NCBI GenBank assembly: GCA_017466685.1
Contig: JAFTTS010000045.1
Location: forward strand, 1 to 64,000
Length of the DNA stretch: 64,000 nucleotides
Source: Clostridia bacterium
Lineage (GTDB): Bacteria; Bacillota; Clostridia; Oscillospirales; CAG-272
Direction: 5' to 3'
Made by a program: the position numbers and the translations under genes. Positions within the stretch are counted from its first letter, which is position 1. Each line of letters opens with the position of its first letter. Under the pieces are notes generated by a model. The model was not told where the DNA came from and ran no database searches. It was given only the letters and a program-made list of their open reading frames with translations. Shown piece by piece: positions 53,287-62,630 of the stretch.

Positions 53287-54231
53287 ATGTGTACCGCCGT
53301 CAGCATAAGCGGTGAGCGTCACCTTTTCGGACGCACACTGGATATTGAATCATCATACGGAGAAAGCGTCATCGCAGTGCCGAGGAATCACCGCCTTGAT
53401 TTTCTCCGTGAACCGCCGCAAAAATCGCACCTCGCATTGATAGGCATAGGCTGTGTCCGCGGCGGTGTACCGCTATATTTTGACGCGATGAACGAAGCGG
53501 GATTATCAGCCGCAGGACTCAATTTTTCGCTCAGTGCAAAGTATCATCCTGCCACTGATAATGTGCATAATATCGCGTCCTTTGAGGTGATACCGTGGAT
53601 ATTGTCACAGTGCAAAAATCTTCAGGAAGCAAAGGAATTATTGCAGAATACAAGCATCACGAATGACAGCTTTTCCGTCGATCTTCCCTCAACTCCGCTT
53701 CACTGGATAATCGCAGATAAAACGGGCTCGATCACTGTTGAATCGGTGTCATCGGGACTCAAAATTTACGAAAACCGTTTCGGAATATTAACAAACGAAC
53801 CGCCGTTTGAATATCACGAATTTCACCTTGCTGATTTTCTCCGCTTAACGCCAACTACACCGCAAAACGACCTCTGCCGCGAAATCGAGCTCACTCCCTA
53901 TTCACGCGGTATGGGAGCGATTGGGCTGCCGGGAGACTTTTCATCAGCATCACGGTTTGTACGGGCATTTTTCGTAAAATCACACATCGAAACCGCACCG
54001 AAAAGCGATGAAATAAACCGTTTTTTCCACGTCATGAACAGTGTCAATGTCCCATACGGATGCCAAAAAAACGAGAGTGGGCAGAATATGTACACGCTCT
54101 ACACCTCATGCGCCGACGCGGAAACACTCACCTATCATTTTGCGACATACGACGACCGTCAGATCCGCTCGGTGAAGTTAACGGATGAGCTCATGAACGG
54201 AACTGCCCTCTCACAACTGCAGATTGAATAA
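53287..54231 (+). CDS. Choloylglycine hydrolase family protein, probable bile salt hydrolase
   Basis: 314 residues, the usual Ntn-hydrolase size. After Met removal C2 is the nucleophile; R16, D19, N79, N170 and R223 sit in the segments 'FGRTLDIESSYGE', 'MNEAGLSAAGLNF', 'GILTNEPPFEYH' and 'GDFSSASRFVRAFF'. All family catalytic residues are present. It would cut the amide of taurine- or glycine-conjugated bile salts, or penicillin V-like amides. It has no signal peptide. The start is 11 nt after the SLH gene stop with a weak ribosome site, so the two are probably cotranscribed. Confidence 0.92.
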   Translation: MCTAVSISGERHLFGRTLDIESSYGESVIAVPRNHRLDFLREPPQKSHLALIGIGCVRGGVPLYFDAMNEAGLSAAGLNFSLSAKYHPATDNVHNIASFEVIPWILSQCKNLQEAKELLQNTSITNDSFSVDLPSTPLHWIIADKTGSITVESVSSGLKIYENRFGILTNEPPFEYHEFHLADFLRLTPTTPQNDLCREIELTPYSRGMGAIGLPGDFSSASRFVRAFFVKSHIETAPKSDEINRFFHVMNSVNVPYGCQKNESGQNMYTLYTSCADAETLTYHFATYDDRQIRSVKLTDELMNGTALSQLQIE

Positions 54232-54237
54232 AAAACG

Positions 54238-54266
54238 ATCCCCACCCGATTTTTTTGGATGGGGAT
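54238..54266. terminator. Hairpin terminator after the bile salt hydrolase gene
   Basis: ATCCCCACCC and GGATGGGGAT arms with one mismatch and a T-rich loop. The T-run after it is poor, so termination strength is uncertain. Confidence 0.55.
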
Positions 54267-54354
54267 ATGCTGTTATTTTAAGTAAAATCAGCCTCTACTC
54301 TCAGCTCCGCATAAAAAATTCGACACATTTATGTCAAAAACAGAGTCATTTCCC

Positions 54355-54383
54355 TTGACATTGGGAAGTTAGTGTGATATAAT
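54355..54383 (+). promoter_or_regulatory. Consensus sigma-A promoter for the surface-glycan operon
   Basis: TTGACA (54355-54360), 17-bp spacer, TATAAT (54378-54383), about 90 bp before the aminotransferase gene. The tightly spaced genes to 64 kb have no obvious internal terminator. Confidence 0.85.
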
Positions 54384-54474
54384 TATATAATGTATAAGTA
54401 TGATTATGCTCGCTTGACGGGCACGGCAAATTCCTAAATTACAAAAAATACATAAAGTAAGAAGGTAATGCACA

Positions 54475-55701
54475 ATGAAACCGTTTGAGAAAAAAATCTA
54501 TCTGTCCACTCCCACAATGCATGGGGATGAAATAAAGTACATCAAAGAAGCATACGACACCAACTGGATGTCCACCGTTGGCGAAAATATCAATGTTCTC
54601 GAGAAAAGCATCGCCGAAAAAGTCGGATGCAAATATGCAGTTGCGCTCTCGTGCGGAACATCAGCACTTCACCTTGCCGTAAAACTCGCCGGAGTTAAGC
54701 AGGGTGATACTGTATTTTGTACCGATATGACCTTCGATGCAACCGTGAATCCCGTTATTTACGAAAAGGCAACTCCCGTCTTTATCGACACGGAATACGA
54801 CACCTGGAATATGGATCCCGTTGCACTCGAAAAGGCGTTTGAGATTTATCCCGAAACAAAAGTCATCGTAATCGCTAACCTTTACGGAACTCCCGCAAAG
54901 CTTGACGAGATCTGTGCCATTGCAGATAAGCACGGCGCGATCATCATCGAGGACGCGGCAGAATCCCTCGGTGCAACCTACAAGGGCAGACAAACCGGTA
55001 CATTCGGTACATATAACGCAATCTCCTTCAACGGAAACAAGATAATCACCGGTTCATCGGGCGGTATGCTGCTGACAGACGACCTCGAAGCGGCAAACAA
55101 GGCACGCAAATGGTCAACGCAGAGCCGTGAGAACGCGCCGTGGTATCAGCATGAGGAGGTCGGTTACAATTACCGCATGAGTAACGTCATCGCAGGCGTT
55201 GTTCGCGGACAGCTTCCCTACCTCGAAGAACATATCGCGCAGAAGAAGGCGATCTACGAGCGTTACAAGGAAGGCTTCAAGGATCTGCCCGTTATCATGA
55301 ACCCTTATGACGAAAACATCATGGAGCCGAACTTCTGGCTTTCATGTATGCTCATAAACAAGGACGCAATGTGCAAGCAGGTCAGAAGCGATAACGATGC
55401 CTGCTATATTTCCGAGCCGGGTAAATCCTGCCCGACCGAAATACTCGAAGCTCTTGCCAAATACAATGCCGAGGGCAGACCGATCTGGAAGCCCATGCAT
55501 ATGCAGCCTATGTACCGCATGAATCCGTTCATCACCAAGGACGGAAACGGTCGCGGCAGAACAAACGCTTATATCGCAGAAGGCTGTATCGACGTCGGCG
55601 CGGATATATTCGACCGAGGACTCTGCCTGCCGAGCGATAACAAGATGACAGCCGAGGAGCAGGACATCATAATCGAGATCGTCAAGAGCTGTTTCAATTA
55701 A
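54475..55701 (+). CDS. DegT/DnrJ/EryC1/StrS-family sugar aminotransferase
   Basis: 408 residues. 'WMSTVGENINVLEKSIAEKV' and 'ALSCGTSALHLAVKLAGVKQ' open the PLP fold. The Asp that binds the pyridine nitrogen is in 'AIIIEDAAESLGATYKG', and the PLP Lys is K189 in 'ISFNGNKIITGSSGGML'. 'HEEVGYNYRMSNVIAG' is typical of the PglE/EpsN-like branch that makes 4-amino sugars on a nucleotide carrier. The 4,6-dehydratase and acetyltransferase needed for a bacillosamine-type sugar are not in view. It is the first gene of the glycan operon. Confidence 0.92.
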   Translation: MKPFEKKIYLSTPTMHGDEIKYIKEAYDTNWMSTVGENINVLEKSIAEKVGCKYAVALSCGTSALHLAVKLAGVKQGDTVFCTDMTFDATVNPVIYEKATPVFIDTEYDTWNMDPVALEKAFEIYPETKVIVIANLYGTPAKLDEICAIADKHGAIIIEDAAESLGATYKGRQTGTFGTYNAISFNGNKIITGSSGGMLLTDDLEAANKARKWSTQSRENAPWYQHEEVGYNYRMSNVIAGVVRGQLPYLEEHIAQKKAIYERYKEGFKDLPVIMNPYDENIMEPNFWLSCMLINKDAMCKQVRSDNDACYISEPGKSCPTEILEALAKYNAEGRPIWKPMHMQPMYRMNPFITKDGNGRGRTNAYIAEGCIDVGADIFDRGLCLPSDNKMTAEEQDIIIEIVKSCFN

Positions 55702-55713
55702 ACGGTAACCCTC

Positions 55714-57693
55714 ATGAAAAAGAAGCTTGCTATCATTGGCGCAAACGACCAGCAGAACCCTTTGATACTAAAAGCGAGAGAGATGGGCTTCGAAACCCAC
55801 ACCTTTGCATGGCAGACGGGTGGTGAGATCGGCGAGGAAACCTCCGATCACTTTTATCCGATCAGCGCAGGCAACAAAGAAGAAATTCTCGCAAAATGTA
55901 AAGAGATCGGAATTGACGCCATCGTTTCAATCGGTTCGGATATCGCCGCACAGACAACAGCATATGTTTCGGGAGCTCTCGGACTTCCCGGTAACCACTT
56001 TGAAAATGTGAGTGGAGCATCAAACAAGCTCCGTATGCGAAACAAGCTCACCGAGGCAGGTATCCCTCAGCCGAAATATGCCGAAATCGGTGACACTATC
56101 CCGTTCGATACACTTAACTCGCTTACATATCCGCTTGTCGTAAAGCCGAGTGACCGTTCCGGCGGACGAGGACTTGCATATATAAACGATGCAGGTGAGC
56201 TTTTCGGTGCGATCAACAATGCACGTGAGGTGTCATTCGAGAGAAAGGCGATCGTTGAAGAATTTATCGACGGTCAGCTCTATAGCTGTGAATGCCTTTC
56301 ATATGGAAATGAACACAAAATTGTCGGCTTTACAGAAAGAGACACTGTTCTCATCGGAACGCGCATCTGTGAGTACCGCCACACACAGCCGGCTATTCTG
56401 CCGCTTTCGATTGAAAACAGGTTAAAGGAAACCGTCCCGACGATACTTAAAACGCTCGGTCTTTCAGACGGTGCATCCTCGATTGAATTTATCGTTGATA
56501 AAAACAATAATCCCTACATAATCGAAGTAACGCCGACAATGTACGGCGACTATATCGGAACTCACCTTGTTCCGCTCGCATACGGCTTTGACTATACACG
56601 GGCTGTTATCGATATCGCCTGCGGTAAGTCTGTAAAACCAGCAGACACTCTGCCGAAGATGCGTGCCTGCGTAAGCTTTGAATACAACTCCGAAACGGGT
56701 TCACGCGGCGCACACACAATTTCGAGCGAACAAATCAAGGAGCTCGGCGGATGTCTCAAATTCCGTCCTACAAAAAAAGCTCCGTATTTCACCGAGAGCG
56801 ATACAGTTCTCGCGCTCAACAGCGAATACACCGCATTCTGGTGTGCCCTTAAAGAAATCGGCGCGAAACGTGTGTTCATTCCGTTTTACGCTTCATCGGT
56901 ATGGGCAAAGATCGCAGACGAGTTCGGAATTGAATGCGTATATTATCACATCGACAAGAATTTTCTCCCCGTTGATATTGACGAGCAAGAGGGCGACGCA
57001 GTATTTCTTATCAATTACCACGGTCTTTGCACCGGGTATATCAAAAACGCGCCCTTTAAGAATAAAGTCGTCGATAATTCAATGGCATTTTTCGAGGATG
57101 CGTCCACAGAGGAAAACACGTACACGATTTACAGTGCACGAAAGTTCTTTGCCGTACCCGACGGTGCATATCTTGTTTCGAGTGCTCCCCTTAAAAATGT
57201 CCCGACGCTTGAAGCCGATATCTCGTATAAGCGCACAAGAATGTTGTTTCATGCACTCGAGCTCGGTCAAGGCGCGGCATATAAGGAATCGCAAACAAAC
57301 GAACAGGAGCTTGTCACTTTGAGAAAAGCGATGTCCTCTTTAACAAAAACACTTCTCGCCTCGGTAAATTACGATGACGAAAAGAAAACAAGACAGCGAA
57401 ACTTTGGTATACTTCATAACGCATTGGCACAGCATAATCTGCTTTCCATCGACCATGACGGCAATTTTGCACCGCAGTTCTACCCGTTGCTGGTATCCGC
57501 GGATATTCGCAGCCGCCTCGTCGAGAAGAAAATATATATCCCCTTAATGTGGAGAGGAACGCTTTCTGCAAAGTTTGACGGTCTTGCCGAAAAAACATTT
57601 TCCGAAGAATTGCTTCCGCTCCCGATTGAGCCGGACTATTCCGAATCTGATATGGAATATCTGGCAAAAACGGTCATTGCCCTTTTAACATAA
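55714..57693 (+). CDS. Fused ATP-grasp ligase and PLP aminotransferase-fold protein
   Basis: 659 residues in two halves. Residues 1-310 are ATP-grasp: 'KLAIIGANDQQNPLILKARE' pre-fold, 'YPLVVKPSDRSGGRGLAYI', 'AIVEEFIDGQLYSCE' and the metal site 'IEFIVDKNNNPYIIEVTPTM'. Residues of about 350-659 resemble small DegT-type PLP proteins: 'YTAFWCALKEIGAKRVFIPF', 'VVDNSMAFFEDA' and a probable PLP Lys, K477, in 'TIYSARKFFAVPDGAYL'. It could make an amino compound and ligate it through an acyl phosphate, or the PLP half may be regulatory. I do not recognise this fusion as a named enzyme. Confidence 0.85.
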   Translation: MKKKLAIIGANDQQNPLILKAREMGFETHTFAWQTGGEIGEETSDHFYPISAGNKEEILAKCKEIGIDAIVSIGSDIAAQTTAYVSGALGLPGNHFENVSGASNKLRMRNKLTEAGIPQPKYAEIGDTIPFDTLNSLTYPLVVKPSDRSGGRGLAYINDAGELFGAINNAREVSFERKAIVEEFIDGQLYSCECLSYGNEHKIVGFTERDTVLIGTRICEYRHTQPAILPLSIENRLKETVPTILKTLGLSDGASSIEFIVDKNNNPYIIEVTPTMYGDYIGTHLVPLAYGFDYTRAVIDIACGKSVKPADTLPKMRACVSFEYNSETGSRGAHTISSEQIKELGGCLKFRPTKKAPYFTESDTVLALNSEYTAFWCALKEIGAKRVFIPFYASSVWAKIADEFGIECVYYHIDKNFLPVDIDEQEGDAVFLINYHGLCTGYIKNAPFKNKVVDNSMAFFEDASTEENTYTIYSARKFFAVPDGAYLVSSAPLKNVPTLEADISYKRTRMLFHALELGQGAAYKESQTNEQELVTLRKAMSSLTKTLLASVNYDDEKKTRQRNFGILHNALAQHNLLSIDHDGNFAPQFYPLLVSADIRSRLVEKKIYIPLMWRGTLSAKFDGLAEKTFSEELLPLPIEPDYSESDMEYLAKTVIALLT

Positions 57694-57781
57694 GGCAAAC
57701 CGCACGGCTCGTTGCAGCCGAAAAAAGTTCGACTCGTTGCAGACGGATGACAAAAAAATCATAAATTAAGGAGTTTAAGTT

Positions 57782-59149
57782 ATGCCAGCTGTATTTACTT
57801 ATATTCTCATAATGCTCGCGGCTATCATCATTTGGTTCTTAGCATTCAAGCGCCCGATCTATGAGGGTATTCTTTTAAGCTTTATCATTTTACTTTTTGT
57901 AACAGGTACATGGTCGAATGTGTTCGTATATATCGACGATGCACTCGGAACCTCGCTTCTCTATTCAATGATGGCATTCTGTGCCATGTCGCAGCTACTC
58001 ACCAAAACAAAGGTCATCGACAACTGTGTTATGATCATCATCGCGCTTTTAGGACGAATCCCCGGCGGTGCAGGCTATGCGTCTATTGTAGCCAGCAGCT
58101 TTATGGGTGCTCTCTCCGGAAGCGGCCCCGGTAACGTTATGGCAACCGGTACTATCACTATCCCTGCAATGATCAAATCCGGATTCCCGCCGGAGCTCGC
58201 CGCAAACGTTGAAAGTACGGCAAGCTACCTCGGAAATATGATCCCGCCTTCCTCAAATATAGTTGCGGCTCTCGGTGCGCTCAATGCATATTTAGCTATC
58301 AACGGCAAGGACGAGGTCTCAACAGGTACATTCTGGATCGTTTGTTGGGGATGCTCACTGTGGTTCATTCTTTCGAGATTCGTTCAGCTCTTTGCATTCT
58401 GTAAATATTATAAGATCAAGGGTATGGCGAAAGAGGATGTTCCCAGCCTCAAGCAGACTATCAAAGAAGGCTGGAGCGGTTTACTTCTCCCCGTTGTTAT
58501 CCTGCTTCCCTTCATTTTTGACGCAGTATGCAATGCAAACTTCCTCACCGCCCGTCTCGGTGCGACCGGCGCAAGCTATTTCTCAAAATCGCTTCTTATC
58601 TTCACGGCAGGTGTCGCTACCATATTCGGCATCCTGATCTCGAAGGACAGAAAGAAAATGACACTGACCGAGATCATCTCGACCTTTGCAGGCAGCGTAA
58701 AGGGTATCGTTCCCACCGTTGCAACCTGTATTCTCGGTTATATGATCGGTGCAATGTTTACAGATCTTGAAGTCGGAGAAGAGCTTCAGGCTGTATTCGA
58801 GGCTATGAACTTTAACATTGTAACACTTGCATTTGTCATTCCGCTTATAACCTGTTTTATTTCGATGGTTATTCCCGGCTCGTCTATTGTTGTTATGCTC
58901 GGTGAAGTTTTCATCGCGATCTTTGCAAACGCAGGAGCTGATCCTCTGCTCGTTGCGGCAATGCTTCCCTGTATCTGCGGAATTATGTGCGGAATCACAC
59001 CGCCGTTTGCTCTCGGTATGTATGCAGGTATGTCCCTTGCAAAATCGGATTTCACGAAAACGCTTAAGAACGACCTTTGGTGGCTCGCCGCACAGTACGT
59101 GCTTGAAGTTATCGTACTGCTCGGTGTACTCCCCATTTTAGGTCTGTAA
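57782..59149 (+). CDS. TRAP transporter large permease subunit (DctM-like)
   Basis: 455 residues with about 12 transmembrane helices. The DctM pattern shows in 'GGAGYASIVASSFMGALSGS' and 'PGNVMATGTITIPAMIKSGF', and again in the second half 'VIPGSSIVVMLGEVFIAIFA' and 'CGIMCGITPPFALGMYAGMS'. TRAP systems import carboxylates such as C4-dicarboxylates or sialic acid, driven by sodium. The two permease genes lie inside a glycan operon without a substrate-binding protein gene, which is unusual. AAGGAG precedes the ATG. Confidence 0.88.
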   Translation: MPAVFTYILIMLAAIIIWFLAFKRPIYEGILLSFIILLFVTGTWSNVFVYIDDALGTSLLYSMMAFCAMSQLLTKTKVIDNCVMIIIALLGRIPGGAGYASIVASSFMGALSGSGPGNVMATGTITIPAMIKSGFPPELAANVESTASYLGNMIPPSSNIVAALGALNAYLAINGKDEVSTGTFWIVCWGCSLWFILSRFVQLFAFCKYYKIKGMAKEDVPSLKQTIKEGWSGLLLPVVILLPFIFDAVCNANFLTARLGATGASYFSKSLLIFTAGVATIFGILISKDRKKMTLTEIISTFAGSVKGIVPTVATCILGYMIGAMFTDLEVGEELQAVFEAMNFNIVTLAFVIPLITCFISMVIPGSSIVVMLGEVFIAIFANAGADPLLVAAMLPCICGIMCGITPPFALGMYAGMSLAKSDFTKTLKNDLWWLAAQYVLEVIVLLGVLPILGL

Positions 59150-59161
59150 GGAGGTCGCACA

Positions 59162-59437
59162 ATGAAAAACTTCAGAAAAAAAGCAGCATATTATCTTTCC
59201 TACATATACGGAACAGGTATCGCAGTGTCACTTTTTGTCGGCGCACTTTCCTTCCTCGGATACGTCGCTGCAATGATCATCGGCGGCGATATCGCGACAG
59301 ATATCTGTACATTTATTTATAAGCAGATTTATCCCGTTATCATATATATATCTTCCCTCTCCGTTCTTCTCGGACTTGTCAAGATGTATTTAGCCGGCGA
59401 GAAATCGCTTGTTCCGCCTAAAAAGAAGAAACAGTAA
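59162..59437 (+). CDS. Small TRAP-type permease subunit (DctQ-like)
   Basis: 91 residues with two clear hydrophobic helices (about 12-38 and 52-76) and a Lys-rich C-terminus. It follows the large permease by 12 bp with AAGGAGG upstream. Position and topology fit a minimal DctQ subunit, though the full family has four helices. The sequence alone would not identify it. Confidence 0.65.
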   Translation: MKNFRKKAAYYLSYIYGTGIAVSLFVGALSFLGYVAAMIIGGDIATDICTFIYKQIYPVIIYISSLSVLLGLVKMYLAGEKSLVPPKKKKQ

Positions 59438-59454
59438 CTAAAAGGGGACCTACT

Positions 59455-60114
59455 ATGCGAAAATTCCAACTTTTCATAAAACGTGCTTTTGATCTGACTG
59501 TCTCGCTTATAATGCTTCTCTTTATGATCATTATCCCGATCATGATCGTGATCCCGATAGTCATCAAGCTGACCTCAAAAGGTCCTGCGGTGTTCACTCA
59601 GGAGCGAGTCGGTAAGGATGGAAAGATTTTTAAAATCTATAAGTTCAGAACCATGCTGATTGCAGAGGAACGATTCGCCGCTGACGGCAGACCGCTTGAA
59701 CCCAAGGAAAGCATCACCAAGGTTGGACGTTTCCTTCGAAAAACCAGCCTTGATGAGCTCATGCAGATATTCAATGTTATCAACGGCACAATGAGCTTTG
59801 TGGGTCCCCGTCCCACTTTACCCTATCAGGTTGAAAACTATAACGAACGCCAGAGGACACGCCTCAATATGCGTCCCGGAGTAACAGGCTGGGCGCAGGT
59901 TAACGGACGAAACGATCTTGGCTGGAGTGAAAAGATCGAATACGATATCGAATACATAGAAAATTTCAGCCTTTGGTTTGACATCAAGATTCTTTTCAAA
60001 ACCGTTGCCGTTGTCTTAAAGCAGGACGGCATTGCATTCACAAAGGCCGATGCAATAAACGCAAAGGCACCGAAAACACAGCAGGAAAAAGAGCCCGAAA
60101 CAATCGAAAAATAA
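59455..60114 (+). CDS. Monotopic phosphoglycosyl transferase (sugar transferase, PglC/WcaJ type)
   Basis: 219 residues. One N-terminal re-entrant helix ('[20 protein letters not shown]'), then '[20 protein letters not shown]', 'KFRTM', the catalytic-region '[20 protein letters not shown]', 'VGPRP' and '[16 protein letters not shown]'. It moves a phospho-sugar from UDP-sugar to undecaprenyl phosphate, starting the repeat unit. The small size matches PglC, which uses UDP-diacetylbacillosamine and fits the aminotransferase in this operon. There is an extra basic and acidic C-terminal tail. Confidence 0.93.
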   Translation: MRKFQLFIKRAFDLTVSLIMLLFMIIIPIMIVIPIVIKLTSKGPAVFTQERVGKDGKIFKIYKFRTMLIAEERFAADGRPLEPKESITKVGRFLRKTSLDELMQIFNVINGTMSFVGPRPTLPYQVENYNERQRTRLNMRPGVTGWAQVNGRNDLGWSEKIEYDIEYIENFSLWFDIKILFKTVAVVLKQDGIAFTKADAINAKAPKTQQEKEPETIEK

Positions 60115-60131
60115 TTTGGGGGTAATACATT

Positions 60132-61361
60132 ATGAAAGCGCTTGTACTTTGCGGAGGAGTTCCGCAGATCGAACTCATCAATAATCTTAAAGCTCGCGGT
60201 ATATTCACGATTTTAGCAGACATGAACGACAAGGTTGCCGCAAGAGCATATGCAGATAAATTCTATAAGGTGTCCGTACTCGATGTGGATGCCGTGAGAC
60301 AGGTTGCCGTCGACGAAAAGGTTGACTTTCTCATAACGGTTTGCGCTGATCAGGTACTGCAGGTCGTCGCACAGATTGCCGAGGAGTTAGGGCTTCCGTG
60401 GTATATCGATTACGAAACCGCCGAAAATGTTTCCAAGAAGTCCTATATGAAGAAGATCTTCTGGGAAAACGGCGTTCCGACAACAAAATATGTTATCCTC
60501 GACCACTTTGAGGAGGAAAAGATCGCGCATTTACGTTACCCTATCATTGTAAAGCCGGTTGACGCATACAGCTCACGCGGTGTCTGCAAGGTGCAAAACA
60601 TCGACGAGCTTCGTGCCGCACTTGATGTCGCTATCGAAATCAGCCGCACAAAGACCGCTATCGTCGAGGAATTTGCAGAGGGTGACGAGATCAGCGTCGA
60701 TGTTTACGTTGAAGAAGGTAAGGCGCACGTGCTTTGTCTGACAAACATCTATAAAATCGGTGAGGACGGCAAGTTTATTATCAACAGAAGCCGTATCCCT
60801 GCGGACGTATCTCCCGAGATCGCAGACAAAATTGCCGATACCGTACAGAAAATCGCCGATGCCTTCGGACTCAAAAACAATCCCATGCTCGTACAGCTTA
60901 TCAGCGACGGCGAGAACATATCCGTCATCGAGTTCTGTGCACGTACAGGCGGCGGTATCAAGTTCCAGATGATAAAGAGAGTTTCCGGCTTTGACGTGGT
61001 TGATGCCGTTGTTGCTCTGACTCTCGGTGAAAAGCCTCATGTCGGCGAGGTAAAGAAGCTTGACAACCTCATTCTCAATGAATTTGTTTATACATATCCG
61101 GGCGAGTTACAATCGCTCGAGGGCTTTGACGAGCTGCTTGACGAGGGCATCATCGCCACATATTCCGCTTTCAAAACTCCCGGCGCAAAGTTCACTCAGA
61201 TAAACAGCAGCGGTGACCGCGTGGCATTCTTCAGCATCGAAGCTGACACCGTCGCCGAGCTCAAGCGTAAGCACAAAATCGCAAATGAACGTATCCGCGC
61301 GATAAGCACAGAAGGCAAGGATATCATCCGCCATGACCTCATCGCAAAATATGATGCATAA
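60132..61361 (+). CDS. ATP-grasp domain ligase in glycan operon
   Basis: 409 residues. N-terminal dinucleotide-like 'KALVLCGGVPQIELINNLKA' pre-ATP-grasp, then 'LRYPIIVKPVDAYSSRGVCK', 'AIVEEFAEGDEISVDVYVEE' and the Mg site 'NISVIEFCARTGGGIKFQMI'. It belongs to the CarB/amino-acid-ligase-like group that joins a carboxylate to an amine through an acyl phosphate. In this operon it may attach an amino or hydroxy acid to an amino sugar. Substrates cannot be read from sequence. TTGGGGGT precedes the ATG. Confidence 0.85.
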   Translation: MKALVLCGGVPQIELINNLKARGIFTILADMNDKVAARAYADKFYKVSVLDVDAVRQVAVDEKVDFLITVCADQVLQVVAQIAEELGLPWYIDYETAENVSKKSYMKKIFWENGVPTTKYVILDHFEEEKIAHLRYPIIVKPVDAYSSRGVCKVQNIDELRAALDVAIEISRTKTAIVEEFAEGDEISVDVYVEEGKAHVLCLTNIYKIGEDGKFIINRSRIPADVSPEIADKIADTVQKIADAFGLKNNPMLVQLISDGENISVIEFCARTGGGIKFQMIKRVSGFDVVDAVVALTLGEKPHVGEVKKLDNLILNEFVYTYPGELQSLEGFDELLDEGIIATYSAFKTPGAKFTQINSSGDRVAFFSIEADTVAELKRKHKIANERIRAISTEGKDIIRHDLIAKYDA

Positions 61362-61372
61362 GGATTAATGAT

Positions 61373-62593
61373 ATGAACGTATTATTCCTTTCGATAAGTC
61401 CGATCGCAAACGCCGCAGGACACAGTATTTCTCTCGATCTGCTCCATGAGTTTCAAAAGAACGGTCATAACGTGTACATAGTTTGCGGCTTGGAGCGCAA
61501 GGAGAATGCAGAAACAACACTTTCCGATGAAGCAGGCTGTAAGGTGCTCCGCGTTAAGATCGGAAACAACAAAAAAGCGAATATTATTGAAAAGGGCATC
61601 ACAACCGTTATGCTCCCATCAATGTATAAAAAAGCAATCAAGAAATATTTTTCCGACGTGAAGTTTGACCTTGTACTCTACCCGACTCCTCCGGTAACCC
61701 ACTTCGAAACGGTTAAATTCATCAAAAAGCGCGATAATGCCAAGACTTATCTCATGCTCAAGGATATCTTCCCTCAAAACGCAGTTGATATCGGTATGAT
61801 GAGAAAATCGGGAGTTAAAGGTATTCTCTATAAGTATTTCCGCAAAAAGGAAAAGAAGCTTTACGCAATATCGGACAGAATCGGATGTATGTCGCAGGCG
61901 AATGTTGATTATGTCCTTGGGCACAATCCCGAGGTTTCAGCGGACAAGGTTGGAATTTGTCCCAACGCAATCGAGATCCAGGATGTGCGTATCTCAGACG
62001 AAGAAAAGACGTCAGTACGCGAAAAGTACGGTATTCCGCTTGACAAAAAGATTTTTATTTACGGCGGAAACCTCGGAAGGCCGCAAGGTATACCGTTCAT
62101 TATCGAATGCCTTAAAGCGCAGATAAACAACCCCGATGCATATTTCCTCATCGTTGGCGACGGCACCGAATACGGTAAGCTTGAAGCCTTTACGGGCAGC
62201 ATGGATGCATCAAACATAAAACTTATGAAGAAGCTTCCGAAAGAGGATTATGACCGTATGGTCGCCGCGTGTGACGTTGGTATGATCTTCCTTGATCACC
62301 GCTTCACCATCCCGAACTTCCCAAGCCGTCTGCTCGCATATATGCAGGCGGAGCTTCCCGTCCTCGCTTGTACCGACCCGAATACCGATATCGGCAAGGT
62401 TATAGCTGACGGCGGACTCGGTTGGTGGTGTGAAAGCAACGACGTGGCAGGCTTTAACTCTGCCGTCAATGCCGCACTTGCCGCAGACCTGAAGGCACTT
62501 GGTAAAAACGGATATGACTATCTTGAGGGACACTACACCTCAAGGATTGTATACGAAACAATAATTTCTGAAATCAAAGACGGTCATCAGTGA
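61373..62593 (+). CDS. Glycosyltransferase family 4 (WbuB-like)
   Basis: 406 residues in two Rossmann halves (GT-B). 'LSISPIANAAGHSISLDLLH' at the acceptor side; donor-side motifs are 'IFIYGGNLGRPQGIPFIIEC', 'DAYFLIVGDGTEYGKLEAF' and 'PSRLLAYMQAELPVLACTDP'. The family commonly adds HexNAc or amino sugars to lipid-linked precursors, agreeing with its neighbours. It acts at the cytoplasmic membrane face. Confidence 0.9.
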   Translation: MNVLFLSISPIANAAGHSISLDLLHEFQKNGHNVYIVCGLERKENAETTLSDEAGCKVLRVKIGNNKKANIIEKGITTVMLPSMYKKAIKKYFSDVKFDLVLYPTPPVTHFETVKFIKKRDNAKTYLMLKDIFPQNAVDIGMMRKSGVKGILYKYFRKKEKKLYAISDRIGCMSQANVDYVLGHNPEVSADKVGICPNAIEIQDVRISDEEKTSVREKYGIPLDKKIFIYGGNLGRPQGIPFIIECLKAQINNPDAYFLIVGDGTEYGKLEAFTGSMDASNIKLMKKLPKEDYDRMVAACDVGMIFLDHRFTIPNFPSRLLAYMQAELPVLACTDPNTDIGKVIADGGLGWWCESNDVAGFNSAVNAALAADLKALGKNGYDYLEGHYTSRIVYETIISEIKDGHQ

Positions 62594-62630
62594 TAAAAAC
62601 ACCGATGTACTGTCGGAAATGTGGGATATT

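Noticed and set aside
57694-57781. Repeat CTCGTTGCAG twice with a CGGCT/AGCCG hairpin, possible regulatory RNA or terminator
   Set aside because: Two short copies only, weak stem and no T-run; could be chance in an 88-bp gap.
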